Below, piece after piece: positions 28,101 through 36,629 of a DNA stretch of 64,000 nt. Under the pieces are notes generated by a model, which saw only the letters and a program-made list of their open reading frames with translations, did not search any database and was not told the origin of the DNA. The DNA lies in the NCBI GenBank assembly GCA_002483465.1, contig DLHX01000008.1, positions 244,700 through 308,699 on the forward strand. Reading direction: 5' to 3'. The position numbers and the translations under genes are program-made. Within the stretch, counting starts at the first letter, position 1; each line of letters starts with the position of its first letter. The DNA is from Micavibrio sp. UBA7657 (GTDB taxonomy: Bacteria > Pseudomonadota > Alphaproteobacteria > Micavibrionales > Micavibrionaceae).

Positions 28101-28477
28101 TCGTCCTGACCCAGACGAATAACAAAAGCCTGGTTCGATACCGGGAACACTTCAAACGCGCGCTGCTGGCCCGCACCGGGATCCAGCATCACTTCCATAC
28201 CCTGCGCCTGACGGAAACGCGGCTGCTGGAAATCAAGGGCGAAGGACGCTTCGTTGCTCGCGTTGCGTGCAAACGTTAAAATCGTGTTCGGGCGGAAACG
28301 GCGCGCCACCGCGCAATAGCCGTTGCCATCGCTGCTGGTTTCAACTTTGTTGATCGCCCATTGTGTCGAGGGCTGGAGCGCAACCCCCTTCTGTGCCAGC
28401 GCTGGCTGTATCGCGACGCCGCTGGCGCCCACTAGGCCGATGATGGCTGCGGAATACAAAAAGGATCTTTTGCTCAT
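25175..28477 (-). CDS. Large exported coiled-coil protein (1100 aa), unknown function
   Basis: Begins with a signal peptide (MSKRSFLYSAAIIGLVGASG, likely cleaved after an ALA site). An N-terminal domain of about 150 residues resembles the small exported domain seen in IalB-type proteins (VARRFRPNTILTFARNASNE, Cys-containing). Residues about 190-690 are heptad-type coiled coil rich in Glu, Leu, Asn and Lys. Next comes a Lys/Ala/Glu helix (EAKAASADEAVKKAEESAK). The last 140 residues form a domain with two Cys. I chose the ATG at 28477 because GGAG lies 7 nt upstream and the signal peptide starts there. It may be a periplasmic scaffold; this is inference. Confidence 0.75.
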   Translation of the reverse strand: MSKRSFLYSAAIIGLVGASGVAIQPALAQKGVALQPSTQWAINKVETSSDGNGYCAVARRFRPNTILTFARNASNEASFALDFQQPRFRQAQGMEVMLDPGAGQQRAFEVFPVSNQAFVIRLGQDEEFFEALGQTGFLRVAFGDKAYHFDLSDIDTGQAKLATCVASTEGPAVAEDEYYPEVDQASVEDSSEDLSADSVEDKEFERVRRQLAKLQDDNRRMTSGIIEAKAGSETGSPEINSDQLSGRLSMLEQENDELKSKLRNVRRGDKESLRSKKDIETISRLETENLQLTAALETAQAGDIQGEVLNDQVAELQVQNEQLRNGEVAVDSSGVDPNDILSLIQENERLKEQLTLKNADADRGDTLRSIIDNLEKENEALKTGATAESEKLRAENTKQIEELQKENKRLQSAVETTQITGDAGFVVKELKGKVDALSENVEEKERKIVEMSKLTTEVELLKATNEELEKQLIESALRAPVHARGVTHKIAALETQNDSLLQKIQSESEETVAADAESIESLKAENEKLKQTIAEGQTLVEENKRLQSDLENLRKENEELKTKAAAAPGGGGDLAAELQKAKDDNETLRTQLQQKENEMRELTSLKEEVTQLRAENDKLRANPQVETVNSPIPGGAPNPEVDLLTRENETLRQQIANTNVAAKDTEIADLKAKLQEQEAKAASADEAVKKAEESAKAAKDEAKVAKKKAEEQKAAQAKKEAEAKTAVAVPDAPAPGKKIISATLPADDLLAAPDGAAAVSPPPEPPKGVEIKPQPFGSAEEIEQEMIRLENKLSEAKAGGDQMEIQQAARNYMNLKSRLSASQELAHSSAAAAPNGDQAQDLLAFDGSGQAQVANVAQPMNEAQMQEQELKVSASEDPFADMKVQDDFQGYESVRGGQVKEQSAEQQAAAQNMRPEGQVALQQAPAPSSVESGAEWGQATSANANTASHGGVYQPATGVLQILERADIVPTQAVKVVPSASGGDKVAYQWKANKVYGSAVQQPLTDPSRFDSKVQEYLAQTKKRCGEDFAAVADGSSNQNGTRIDTYEIACVGKGVSSSASLIFVNKEGTFTVLAHEAPAEELESAMDIRDRLVETLGGS

Positions 28478-28627
28478 GGCAATGCTCCGAATCGTGACAG
28501 GCGAGATGAACGGTTTGGGAATTAGATAGAGACTCTTATCCACAGAATCACACATTTTATCCACGGAGACAATAGATTCCGTAAAAGATTCATTAAGAAT
28601 AATGATATGAAAAATAACTGACGGGGT

Positions 28628-29732
28628 TTACTTGTTTCCAAGCCTTTGCGCCAGGGACGCTTCCAGGAACTCGTCGATATCCCCGTCCAGAACAGCCTGC
28701 GCGTCGGTGTTTTCCACACCTGTGCGTAAATCCTTGATCATCTGATAGGGCTGCAGAACATACGACCTGATCTGGTGCCCCCAGCCGATATCCGTCTTCT
28801 CGCCCTGCAGTTTAGCTTTCTCGTCTTCACGCTTCTGAATTTCCAGCGCATAGAGCTTGGCCCTCAGCATCTCGTAGGCCTCGGCCCGGTTCTGGTGCTG
28901 CGAGCGGCCGCTCTGGCTGGCGGCAACTGTGTTGGTCGGGATGTGCGTGATCCGGACGGCGGACTCCGTCTTGTTGACGTGCTGACCGCCCGCTCCCTGC
29001 GCGCGGTACGTATCAATCCGCAGATCTTTTTCCTCGATCTCGATTTTGACTTCATCATCGATAACCGGGCTGATTGATATCGAGGCAAAACTCGTGTGAC
29101 GCCGCGCGTTTGAATCGAACGGCGAAATCCGTACCAAACGGTGCACGCCGTTTTCCGTCTTCAGCCAGCCATAGGCCTGATCGCCCTCGATCTTGATCGT
29201 CGCCGATTTCAATCCCGCTTCTTCGCCCTGGCTTTCATCCAGCAGCGAAACGCCGAAACCGCGCTGCCCCGCCCAACGTGTATACATCCTGAGCAAAATC
29301 TGCGCCCAGTCCTGCGCCTCGGTACCGCCCGCGCCCGCATTCACCTGCAGGTATGCATCATTCCCGTCTGCTTCACCGGAAAGTAAACTTTCAATCTGGC
29401 GCTGGCGCGCGTCCTCGCGGATTTTCTCAAGCGCCGTGTGCGCCTCGTTGATAAGGGATTCATCGCCCTCTTCTTCGGCCATTTCGATCAGGCCGGCATT
29501 GTCGCTGACGCCCTGCTCGATGGCGCGGACGCTGTCGATCTGCGCTGCAAGACGGTTTTTCTCGCGCATGATTTTCTGCGCTTTTTCAGGGCTATTCCAG
29601 AGATCGGGAGATTCAGAAAGGGATATCAGCTCTTCGAGCCGCTTGAGCGCAACATCCCAGTCAAAGATGCCTCCTCAGCAGCGCCAGGGAGCTTTCGATG
29701 TCCGTAACAACTGCCTGCGTTTCGGCACGCAT
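28628..29732 (-). CDS. prfB: Peptide chain release factor 2 (programmed +1 frameshift)
   Basis: RF2 terminates translation at UGA and UAA. The gene starts at ATG 29732, reads 23 codons to an in-frame TGA (29663-29661) and continues in the +1 frame from 29662 to the stop at 28628, giving 367 aa, close to the 365 aa of E. coli RF2. The shifted frame has the RF2 tripeptide SPF (RISPFDS) and the GGQ peptidyl-hydrolysis motif (GAGGQHVNKTESAV). The frameshift provides autoregulation by RF2 level. A caller ignoring the shift would report only a 313-aa protein starting at 29569. Confidence 0.95.
29660..29675 (-). promoter_or_regulatory. prfB programmed frameshift site
   Basis: On the minus strand AGGAGG (29675-29670) is followed by CAT and then CTT TGA C (29666-29660). 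The layout is identical to the classic site: an internal SD, a slippery CTT codon and UGA stop followed by C. Confidence 0.95.
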
Positions 29733-29758
29733 GGTGAGTGAAATCCTTTTTAAAAGCC

Positions 29759-30325
29759 TTAAGCGGCTTTTTCTACAATAGCGGATTCCGTCAGGAATTC
29801 CAGCGCCGCAGCAACGAATTCCGCGCGTGGGCCCGTGGCTTCGCCGCCGGTCATCAGGTTGCCGTCGATGACGAAAGCTTCTTCCGCCCACGTGCCGCCT
29901 GCATTCGTAACTTCGTCTTTCACATTGTCCGGACCCGTAACCGTGCGGCCCGAGATGCGCTGCGCGAACGCAAGGAGATCAACCGCCTGGTCGAACACGA
30001 CAACAGGCTTGCGCGCATCAATGAAGCTGCCGATGAAACGGCGCGTATGCGCGGTGAGTTTCAGTTTATCAACGCTGCGCTGTCCGCCGGGAATAACCAG
30101 CATCGAGAAATTCGCGCCGAGCGCCTCGCTCAGCATCTGGTCCGCCGCGAAATTCAGGCCCCAGCCATTTTCGTTCCAGCTGTTCACAAGCCCCTGGTCC
30201 ATACCGATGATGCGGACATTCGCTCCGGTCTTCAGCAGCGCACGCTGCATTTCGGTGAGGTCTTTTTCACAAAATCCGTTTGCGACAAGAACAGCCAGTT
30301 TTTGGCCGAGAAGTGCCTTGGTCAT
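29759..30325 (-). CDS. DJ-1/PfpI family protein lacking the nucleophilic cysteine
   Basis: A 188-aa class I glutamine amidotransferase-like protein of the DJ-1/PfpI group. It has KLAVLVANGF at the first strand, LVIPGG at 76-81 and the nucleophile-elbow segment KPVVVFDQAVDLL. In active members the elbow has Cys; here the corresponding residue is Asp112. It is therefore unlikely to be a protease, glyoxalase or deglycase of the usual type and may have another role. It lies immediately upstream of prfB (26 bp) on the same strand. Confidence 0.75.
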   Translation of the reverse strand: MTKALLGQKLAVLVANGFCEKDLTEMQRALLKTGANVRIIGMDQGLVNSWNENGWGLNFAADQMLSEALGANFSMLVIPGGQRSVDKLKLTAHTRRFIGSFIDARKPVVVFDQAVDLLAFAQRISGRTVTGPDNVKDEVTNAGGTWAEEAFVIDGNLMTGGEATGPRAEFVAAALEFLTESAIVEKAA

Positions 30326-30655
30326 CGAGTAGAACTCCTGAGTTGTAATACCGCCTTCGTACGAACGGGCGCCCGCAGGAAGAGAGAAGTATTTTTTTGT
30401 TTTTTTAAAGCGGAGGAAGACTTGGCTTTTTCCCCCATGAAAGTCAAGAATTAATCTATATTAACGCCGCATTATCCGGACCCCGGCCTTTCACGGGAAG
30501 GCCAGAAACTCCCAAATCCTTAAAAATCCACACCTTTTTCAAAAAAATGGGTGCAAAATGAATAACTTGTCTTTACATTCCGTATTCTGGTCATTAAAAG
30601 TCTTATCTATACGGATTTTACCAGTAACTCAGGCACCCATTAGGAGCGAAATTCA
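30326..30655. other. 330-bp divergent intergenic region (DJ-1-like / OmpA lipoprotein)
   Basis: AT-rich, no gene seen. A possible rightward promoter is TTTACA (30572-30577), 17 bp, TAAAAG (30595-30600), ahead of the OmpA lipoprotein, whose SD is TTAGGAGC before the ATG. A GGCCTTTCACGGGAAGGCC hairpin lies near 30486-30504. Confidence 0.4.
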
Positions 30656-31552
30656 ATGAATATTCTTCGTAACGTCATTCTGGTTACAGCAACGGTCGCA
30701 TTGTCCGGCTGTACTGCTTTCACAAGCTTTAGCGAAGTTGAGGCGCTGAATGACGCCCAGCCCGTCGGCAGCCCGTTCACACAGGCGCTCACCGGTGAGT
30801 ACCGCGAATTCTCGAACGCCGAGAAAGACAACTTTGATTACCCCGATGCGCTGCACTTTGCGCGCAAGGGCCTTGCCACAGCTTCTGGCGAAACCGTTCT
30901 GCCTGAACCGGTTGCCGACTGGAACCTCAGCGAGAAACACATCCAGGAACTGGGCGCAGCCCGTGGCCGCCTGATCGTTGCTTACGATCTCGGCGCGCGT
31001 GAAACCGCTCCCGCTCTCTCCGCCCGCGCTCAAGCCAAGTTTGACTGCTGGATTGAATCGCAGGAAGAGCACTGGAACGACACAGACGTTCCTTGCAAAA
31101 AGGACTTCATGGATGCGTTAGCGCAGCTTGAAGGCCAGCTCCAGCCGCAGGCTCCCGCTCAGGAAGTCGTCGAGCCGATGAACAACTACGGCGTTGACCC
31201 GAATGCACCGATGGCCGCTGAGAACGCGATGTACCTCGTGTTCTTTGACTGGGACCGTTCGAACATCGGTTCCGGCGCGCAAAGCGTTCTTGACGCAGTC
31301 GCCGCCGAAGTCGCGAAAAACCCGCCCGCTTCCATCAGCGTCGTCGGCCACGCCGACACCTCGGGTCCGACCGACTACAACGAGCGCTTGGCTCTGAAAC
31401 GCGCCAACAACGTCAAGGACGCCCTCGTCCAGCGCGGTGTTGATGCCTCGATCATCATGGTCGATGCAAAAGGCGAGACCGAGCCTCTGGTTGCTACGCC
31501 GGACAATGTCCGCGAGCCGGCCAACCGCCGCGTGAACATCTCGTTCCAGTAA
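30656..31552 (+). CDS. OmpA-family peptidoglycan-binding lipoprotein
   Basis: A 298-aa outer-membrane lipoprotein with lipobox LSGC (Cys19). An alpha-helical central region containing two Cys follows, then a Pro/Gln linker. The C-terminal OmpA domain has YLVFFDWDRSNI, VVGHADTSG and NERLALKRANNV, with NRRVNISFQ at the end. It likely tethers the outer membrane to peptidoglycan. The gene has its own upstream region and a strong terminator, suggesting high, independent expression. Confidence 0.9.
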   Translation: MNILRNVILVTATVALSGCTAFTSFSEVEALNDAQPVGSPFTQALTGEYREFSNAEKDNFDYPDALHFARKGLATASGETVLPEPVADWNLSEKHIQELGAARGRLIVAYDLGARETAPALSARAQAKFDCWIESQEEHWNDTDVPCKKDFMDALAQLEGQLQPQAPAQEVVEPMNNYGVDPNAPMAAENAMYLVFFDWDRSNIGSGAQSVLDAVAAEVAKNPPASISVVGHADTSGPTDYNERLALKRANNVKDALVQRGVDASIIMVDAKGETEPLVATPDNVREPANRRVNISFQ

Positions 31553-31568
31553 GCGGAACTTAGAATTT

Positions 31569-31600
31569 AAAAAGGCCGGGAGAAATTCCGGCCTTTTTTA
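31569..31600 (+). terminator. Intrinsic terminator after the OmpA lipoprotein gene
   Basis: An 11-bp stem AAAAAGGCCGG (31569-31579) with CCGGCCTTTTT (31588-31598) and an 8-nt loop. The A and T runs on both sides make it potentially bidirectional, serving the convergent gene ending at 31616 as well. Confidence 0.85.
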
Positions 31601-31615
31601 TTGTCTGCGTTTTTC

Positions 31616-32176
31616 TTATTGGGTCTGAAGCCGCATATCCGTCAGCACCACCCGCACCACCTGGCGATCTAAATCGGCATAGAGCTGCTCGATCCCTTCA
31701 AGCTGGTGCTGCTCGCGCTCGGCGACAGATGCATGCTCGGTGATATTCATCGTGCGCTGCGCCTTAAGCGTATTGCCGTACAAAACCACGCCGCTCTCGC
31801 TGATATGCTCTAAGCGCAGGATCAGCTTCACGTCATAAACATCATGCCCGGCGACGTTCAGATAACCGGTCATCCGGCCCTTCGAGGGCGAATAAACATG
31901 GCGCACGGTCGCTTCTTCCATCACCGCCCTTAATGTCCCGTTACCGCCCACGGCATTAAATCGCGAGGAGAGATAACGCTCCGCCGCTTCCGACGGTGAA
32001 ACCGCAAAACCATCAGCCTCACTGCCGCCCAGCACTTCCGTCTCCACCTGCGCGACACTGACAGGCATCGGCTGCAGATGATCGAACGTGATATCAGGAT
32101 GCGGCAATCCCGCCCCCGATGCACATGCCGCAAGAACGCCAATCGACGCAAAACTCAAAAATCTGTACCTGGCCAT
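31616..32176 (-). CDS. Lipoprotein of unknown function (186 aa)
   Basis: Starts at ATG 32176 with AAGGAG 6 nt upstream. A lipobox LAAC puts the lipidated residue at Cys18. The mature part has a region with LRAVMEEATVRHVYSPSKG and a C-terminal helix (AEREQHQLEGIEQLYADLDRQ). I do not recognise the family. The frame stays open far upstream into hslO, but that extension is a shadow. It is 10 bp downstream of hslO and probably cotranscribed. Confidence 0.75.
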   Translation of the reverse strand: MARYRFLSFASIGVLAACASGAGLPHPDITFDHLQPMPVSVAQVETEVLGGSEADGFAVSPSEAAERYLSSRFNAVGGNGTLRAVMEEATVRHVYSPSKGRMTGYLNVAGHDVYDVKLILRLEHISESGVVLYGNTLKAQRTMNITEHASVAEREQHQLEGIEQLYADLDRQVVRVVLTDMRLQTQ

Positions 32177-32186
32177 AGACATCTCC

Positions 32187-33152
32187 TTACTTCTTTTTGG
32201 GTTTCTTTTTCTTGGTACGGTTTTTAACCGTATCAGGATCAAGCGTAAAATTGCGGCTGCAAAATTCGCAATGCATCTGGATGGTTCCGCTTTCCGAGAG
32301 ATATTCGATATCGTCATCCGCGAGGGTCGCCAGCACCTTCCCGATTTTCTCTGAATCGCAACGGCATCCCTTTGTAAGATGCAGGGGTTTATAAACCCGC
32401 ACGCCCTCTTCGTGGAACAGCCGCAGCAGCAATTCCCGCGAATGCAGGGCAGGGTCAAGAATTTCGCTGTCTTTCATGGTCCCGAGCAGGGTCATCGAAC
32501 GGCTCCAGTCCTCTTTACGTACCGACAGACTGTCTTCCTTCGCCTCTTCCGGCATAAGCTGGAGCATCACGCCCCCGGCCCGCCATTTTCCGTCCTTGCG
32601 TCCCACGGCGATCTTGATCCCGGTATCGATCTGCTCCGACTGGGTGAAATAATGCTGGACGCATTCGACCAGCGACTTGCCCTTGAGTTCGACAATACCC
32701 TGGTAACGGTCGGTCTTGGCCATCTGGTCGACGGTAAAGGCGATATAGCCCTTCCCCAGGAAAAGCGGCAGCAGGTCGGTATCATTCCCGAACTTGGCAA
32801 CGCGCTCCTTGTCAAAAGACGCGCAGCCGCGAACCTCACCCTTCGACGTCATATCGGCCACCAGCATCCCGACCGGCCCGTCGCCCTTGGTCTGCAGGGT
32901 GAAAATCCCCTCATATTTGAGCATCGAGGATAAAAGCGCGGCCAACGTTATCGTCTCGGCCACCAGGTGCGCCACGGGAAGCGGATAATCATGCGGGCCC
33001 AATATCTCGTCCAGCACAGCGCCCAGCCGCACGGCCCGCCCGCGCAGCTGCGTCTTTTCAAGCTGAAAAGGCTGGACGATATTATCGTCCGCCTTGTCGA
33101 AACCGTCTGCGTTATCGTTTATCGCCCCGTCCGGGGCACTCCGCCGTGCCAT
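32187..33152 (-). CDS. hslO: Hsp33 redox-regulated holdase chaperone
   Basis: A 321-aa cytosolic chaperone activated by oxidative unfolding. The core has FAETITLAALLSSMLKYEG-like and VRGCASFD segments. The C-terminal redox switch has CxC (GCRCDSEK) and CxxC (MHCEFCSR), the four zinc-binding cysteines. The tail is Lys-rich (KNRTKKKKPKKK). The ATG at 33152 matches the family start; a TATAAT box (minus strand) ends only 6 nt before it, so the transcript may be leaderless or the promoter lies elsewhere. It is divergent from recX, with 36 bp between them. Confidence 0.93.
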   Translation of the reverse strand: MARRSAPDGAINDNADGFDKADDNIVQPFQLEKTQLRGRAVRLGAVLDEILGPHDYPLPVAHLVAETITLAALLSSMLKYEGIFTLQTKGDGPVGMLVADMTSKGEVRGCASFDKERVAKFGNDTDLLPLFLGKGYIAFTVDQMAKTDRYQGIVELKGKSLVECVQHYFTQSEQIDTGIKIAVGRKDGKWRAGGVMLQLMPEEAKEDSLSVRKEDWSRSMTLLGTMKDSEILDPALHSRELLLRLFHEEGVRVYKPLHLTKGCRCDSEKIGKVLATLADDDIEYLSESGTIQMHCEFCSRNFTLDPDTVKNRTKKKKPKKK

Positions 33153-33188
33153 GTGTCCATTATACCGAAAGTTTGCTAGCCTTCCAGA

Positions 33189-33758
33189 ATGGATTCTGCC
33201 CAAAATAAAAAATCCCAGAAAAAAACCGGACGCAAGAAGCCGAAAAAAATCACCGCCCAGTATCTCCACAATGCCGGGCTTTATTATTTGCAGCGTTTCG
33301 CTGCCAGCCGGGGCCAGTTCCGCTCCGTCATGCTCCGTAAAATAAAGCGCTCCTGCATGGAGCACCGGGACCAGGATTACGAAGCCTGCGCGCGGCTGGT
33401 CGAGGAGACCGTCGAAAAATTCGAGCGCGCGGGCCTGCTGAATGACGAGTTATATACGCGCGGCGCTGTCATCTCACTGCGCCGGCAGGGTAAATCCAAA
33501 AACGCCATAGTCTCAAAACTGAAAACACGCGGTGTTGCCGCCACGCTTGTTACTGAAACACTGGGCGCGCAGGATACGGAAGATTCTGAACTCCGTGCTG
33601 CGCTGACAGTTCTTCGTCGTAAAAAAGCCGGTCCGTTCGGAGATCGTGACACTGAAAAAACACTGGCCGCCCTCGCCCGCGCCGGCTTTTCATACGACAC
33701 CGCTGGCCGCGCCATGAAAATGGACCGCGTCGAGGCCGAAGAAATTCTGGAATCTTAG
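33189..33758 (+). CDS. recX: RecX family regulator of RecA
   Basis: A 189-aa, Lys/Arg-rich protein with RecX-type three-helix repeats. It starts with TAQYLHNAGLYYLQRFAASR and has VEKFERAGLLNDELYTR and YDTAGRAM segments. RecX modulates RecA filaments. recA itself is not in the window. The 3' end overlaps the convergent histidine kinase by 4 nt. Confidence 0.85.
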   Translation: MDSAQNKKSQKKTGRKKPKKITAQYLHNAGLYYLQRFAASRGQFRSVMLRKIKRSCMEHRDQDYEACARLVEETVEKFERAGLLNDELYTRGAVISLRRQGKSKNAIVSKLKTRGVAATLVTETLGAQDTEDSELRAALTVLRRKKAGPFGDRDTEKTLAALARAGFSYDTAGRAMKMDRVEAEEILES

Positions 33759-36379
33759 GAGACTTTTTCGCCGTCTTTGGCGGCGTTCGTAGATGCAGCG
33801 GGCGCTGCAGGTGCAGCAGGTGTATTCGACCATGGCCTTTTCTGCTGCTGCGGCACGCGCTCCGGCGGGAAAATAATCGTCGCCGTCGTACCGATACCCT
33901 TTTTCGAGAACAATTCGAGCTTACCGTCATGCAGCTTGATCAGCGCATCGACGAGGGTAAGTCCAAGACCCGTACCCGCCGTGTTCCGGCTGAGCGCATT
34001 GTCCACCTGACCAAACGGCGAAAGCGCCTTCTCGATTTCATGCTCATCAAGACCGACGCCCGTGTCGGTAAAGGACAGGCGCAACGAACCCTGGCGATCC
34101 ACCTCGCCGCTGATCGTAACGCGCCCGCCGGGCGGCGTGAATTTGATGGCATTCGACAGCAGGTTTAGCACGATCTGCTTGATCGCAAGCTCCTCGCCCA
34201 CCACCTGCGGCAAATTGCCCAGTGTATTCGTAATTGTCAGCTTGTTGGCTTCCGACTTGCTTTCCAGCAATCTCAGGGCGGCCTTCACGACATCCGGCAC
34301 CGTTACCAAACTTTCATTGAGGCGGCGCTCGTTCGCCTCGATACGCGAAATATCCAGAATTTCGTTGATAACTTTCAAAAGCCTCTTACCGCTGTCGTAA
34401 ATCTCGCGGGAATATTCTTTATACGGATCCTGGGCAATCGGCCCGAACGTCTCTTTGTGAATGATCTCCGAGAAGCCGATAATCGAGTTTAAAGGCGTGC
34501 GGAGTTCGTGGCTCATATTCGCAAGGAATTCCGACTTCGCGCGGTTGGCAAGGTCGGACCTGATCTTCGCTTCGCGCAGGGCGATCTCGCCTTCCTTACG
34601 CTGCGTAATATCTTCCATACTGCCTTCGTAATAAAGTGTGTTGCTCGATTCATCACGCACGACGCGGAGGTTTTCATTGACCCAGATCGATTCCCCGCTC
34701 AGCTTCCTGACCTGTGTTTCGTGGTTGTAGATCGCACCTTTCGCTTCAAGCTCCTTCAGGAACATCTGCCGCTCGCGCACGCTGCCGTAAACCGTTTCGT
34801 TGGCGTTCTTGATCTGGCGCAGCAACTGCTCCGGTCCGTCATACCCGAGAATACGGGCAAGCGCCGGGTTGGCGCTTAAATACATGCCCTCGGGCGTAAG
34901 CTGGAAAATTCCTCCGGCGGCGTTTTCAACGATGGCACGGAATTTCTTTTCCGCTTCGCCAAGCGCGCGTTCGGCGCGGCGGCGTTCTTCAACGTCCGTA
35001 AACGTACCCACCACGCGTTGCGCGCGCGATTCATCCTGCCGCAACATCGATATCGCCAGCTCGACAGCGCGGAACGTTCCATCAACCGTACGCAGGCGCG
35101 TGAACGAACGGTAAGGCTGCTTCTGGCTGCGGACCATCAGCTGGAAATCCTTGGCCTGCTTTTCCTGGTCCTGCGGGTGCAACATCTTGAAAATCTCCTG
35201 CCCCTTCGATTGCTCGATCTCGAAACCGGTGATCTTCTGCCATGTCTTGTTCAGGAACAGTATTTTTCCGTTGATATCGGTTTCAAAAATAACGTCGCTG
35301 ACGGAGTCGATAACCGCGCGGTTTTCGCTTTCCGATTTGATAAGCGTCGAGGTCAGATTTTCGCGCTTGACCATTTCTTCGTGCAACTCGATGTTTTTAC
35401 CCTCGAGTACACGGTTCAAACCCATCATCCTCTGGTTCTGCAGTTTATGGGTGCGTAAATATCCCGCGCCAATCAGGGTTAGCACGAAACCGAACAGAAC
35501 CGTCATGCCGGGAATAGCCTCGAGGAACGCCGTGCCGTCCTTCTTCATGTATTCCGTGCGCACTTCCCACAGCCGGTCGCCGAATGAAAATTCATAAACC
35601 CGGTCATAAGTCCACGGCTTCCCGCCTTCTTCGTAACGGCTCAGGAGATAAATATCGTGGTTCTTTTCCGGATCGCGGATACTGATATGCGCCAGTGTCG
35701 GGTTATCCTGCCAGCTCTGATCCAGCACGCCGTCCGCCTGCGCAATACCCACCAGCAATCCCGCACTCTGGTCATATTGCTTGATCGGGCGGATCAACAG
35801 GAAAGGAATTGAACCCGTCGTAGCCTGCCCGTCTTTCGGCAGCGTAAATAATTCCGTGTCGCTGAGAATCTGCGGGCTTAAAATTTCAAAATGCGCCGGC
35901 TTCAGAATGCGCGACAACATGATCTTGTCGGGATTAAGACTGTAAACCGGCCTGGGATTGTCCTGGGCATCGGTTTTATACAATGTCTTGAACGACCATG
36001 CACCGCTGGTTTTTTTATAAGCCAGGAAAATCTGGTCAAACTTCTCGACCGGAATTTTTGACTCGCGGATTCTGCTCGCCACTTCTTCCTTATCCATCTC
36101 GCCGGAAATTGAGAAAATCGTCCCGAGCGTATTCATGGTGTTTTCGAACTGGCTGAATTTTTCAGCAATCGTCTTCGCGCCGGAATCCGAAATACCTTCG
36201 TATTCTGTCCCGGTAATATTCTTGACGAAGAAATTCATGGTCAGAAATGCCGCGAGCGTCAGCGCAACACCGGTCAGGACCGATGCGAATTCGGCAAAGC
36301 TCGCCTTCGTCAGCGTTTTTCGCGACGTTGGTTGTTCTGCTGCCGGCCTCCGGCTTTTCATTTTATTTTTTGTTGTCAT
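33755..36379 (-). CDS. Hybrid-sensing histidine kinase with CHASE and PAS domains
   Basis: An 874-aa membrane kinase. TM1 is at about 30-55. A CHASE-like periplasmic sensor (YEGISDSGAKTIAEKFSQFE onward) extends to about 290, with TM2 at about 295-318. Two PAS domains follow (one with FETDINGKILFLNKTW, one with AGGIFQLTPEGMYLSANPA). HisKA contains SHELRTPLNSIIGFSEI, and the HATPase has NLLSNAIKFTPPGG, DTGVGL and GTGLGL. No receiver domain or adjacent response regulator is seen, so it is an orphan kinase. The ATG at 36379 is a tentative start; no clear SD is visible and a GTG at 36433 also opens the frame. Confidence 0.88.
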   Translation of the reverse strand: MTTKNKMKSRRPAAEQPTSRKTLTKASFAEFASVLTGVALTLAAFLTMNFFVKNITGTEYEGISDSGAKTIAEKFSQFENTMNTLGTIFSISGEMDKEEVASRIRESKIPVEKFDQIFLAYKKTSGAWSFKTLYKTDAQDNPRPVYSLNPDKIMLSRILKPAHFEILSPQILSDTELFTLPKDGQATTGSIPFLLIRPIKQYDQSAGLLVGIAQADGVLDQSWQDNPTLAHISIRDPEKNHDIYLLSRYEEGGKPWTYDRVYEFSFGDRLWEVRTEYMKKDGTAFLEAIPGMTVLFGFVLTLIGAGYLRTHKLQNQRMMGLNRVLEGKNIELHEEMVKRENLTSTLIKSESENRAVIDSVSDVIFETDINGKILFLNKTWQKITGFEIEQSKGQEIFKMLHPQDQEKQAKDFQLMVRSQKQPYRSFTRLRTVDGTFRAVELAISMLRQDESRAQRVVGTFTDVEERRRAERALGEAEKKFRAIVENAAGGIFQLTPEGMYLSANPALARILGYDGPEQLLRQIKNANETVYGSVRERQMFLKELEAKGAIYNHETQVRKLSGESIWVNENLRVVRDESSNTLYYEGSMEDITQRKEGEIALREAKIRSDLANRAKSEFLANMSHELRTPLNSIIGFSEIIHKETFGPIAQDPYKEYSREIYDSGKRLLKVINEILDISRIEANERRLNESLVTVPDVVKAALRLLESKSEANKLTITNTLGNLPQVVGEELAIKQIVLNLLSNAIKFTPPGGRVTISGEVDRQGSLRLSFTDTGVGLDEHEIEKALSPFGQVDNALSRNTAGTGLGLTLVDALIKLHDGKLELFSKKGIGTTATIIFPPERVPQQQKRPWSNTPAAPAAPAASTNAAKDGEKVS

Positions 36380-36629
36380 GCGTGCATAAAAAACGATAAA
36401 GCGGTGCAGAATCAAAAAGATACTGCCCCACACTAAAATGCCCTAAAGCCATTAAAAACTTGCTAATTTTGCCCAAAAACGGCCATTTTTCGGCCTTTTT
36501 AATGCAATGCGGAATATTAACGATGACAGGCAAAACAGTTTGCGCAGGGCCGGAAAATGCTGTATTTATTACACTTTCCTGCGTTACTGAGGCGTATTAA
36601 CCGGATTTATTAACACGAGGACGCTACCC

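Noticed and set aside
29661..29732. prfB as a pseudogene because of an in-frame TGA after 23 codons
   Set aside because: The stop is part of the known programmed frameshift signal, with internal AGGAGG and CTT-TGA-C, and the downstream frame is intact.
31616..32458. A 280-residue reading of the lipoprotein gene
   Set aside because: The N-terminal 94 residues overlap hslO and look like shadow sequence; the ATG at 32176 has an AAGGAG and a signal peptide with lipobox.
36477..36501. CGGCC hairpin upstream of the phasin gene as a terminator
   Set aside because: No rightward gene ends before it (the kinase gene starts on the other side), so a terminator role is not supported. It is noted only as a hairpin.
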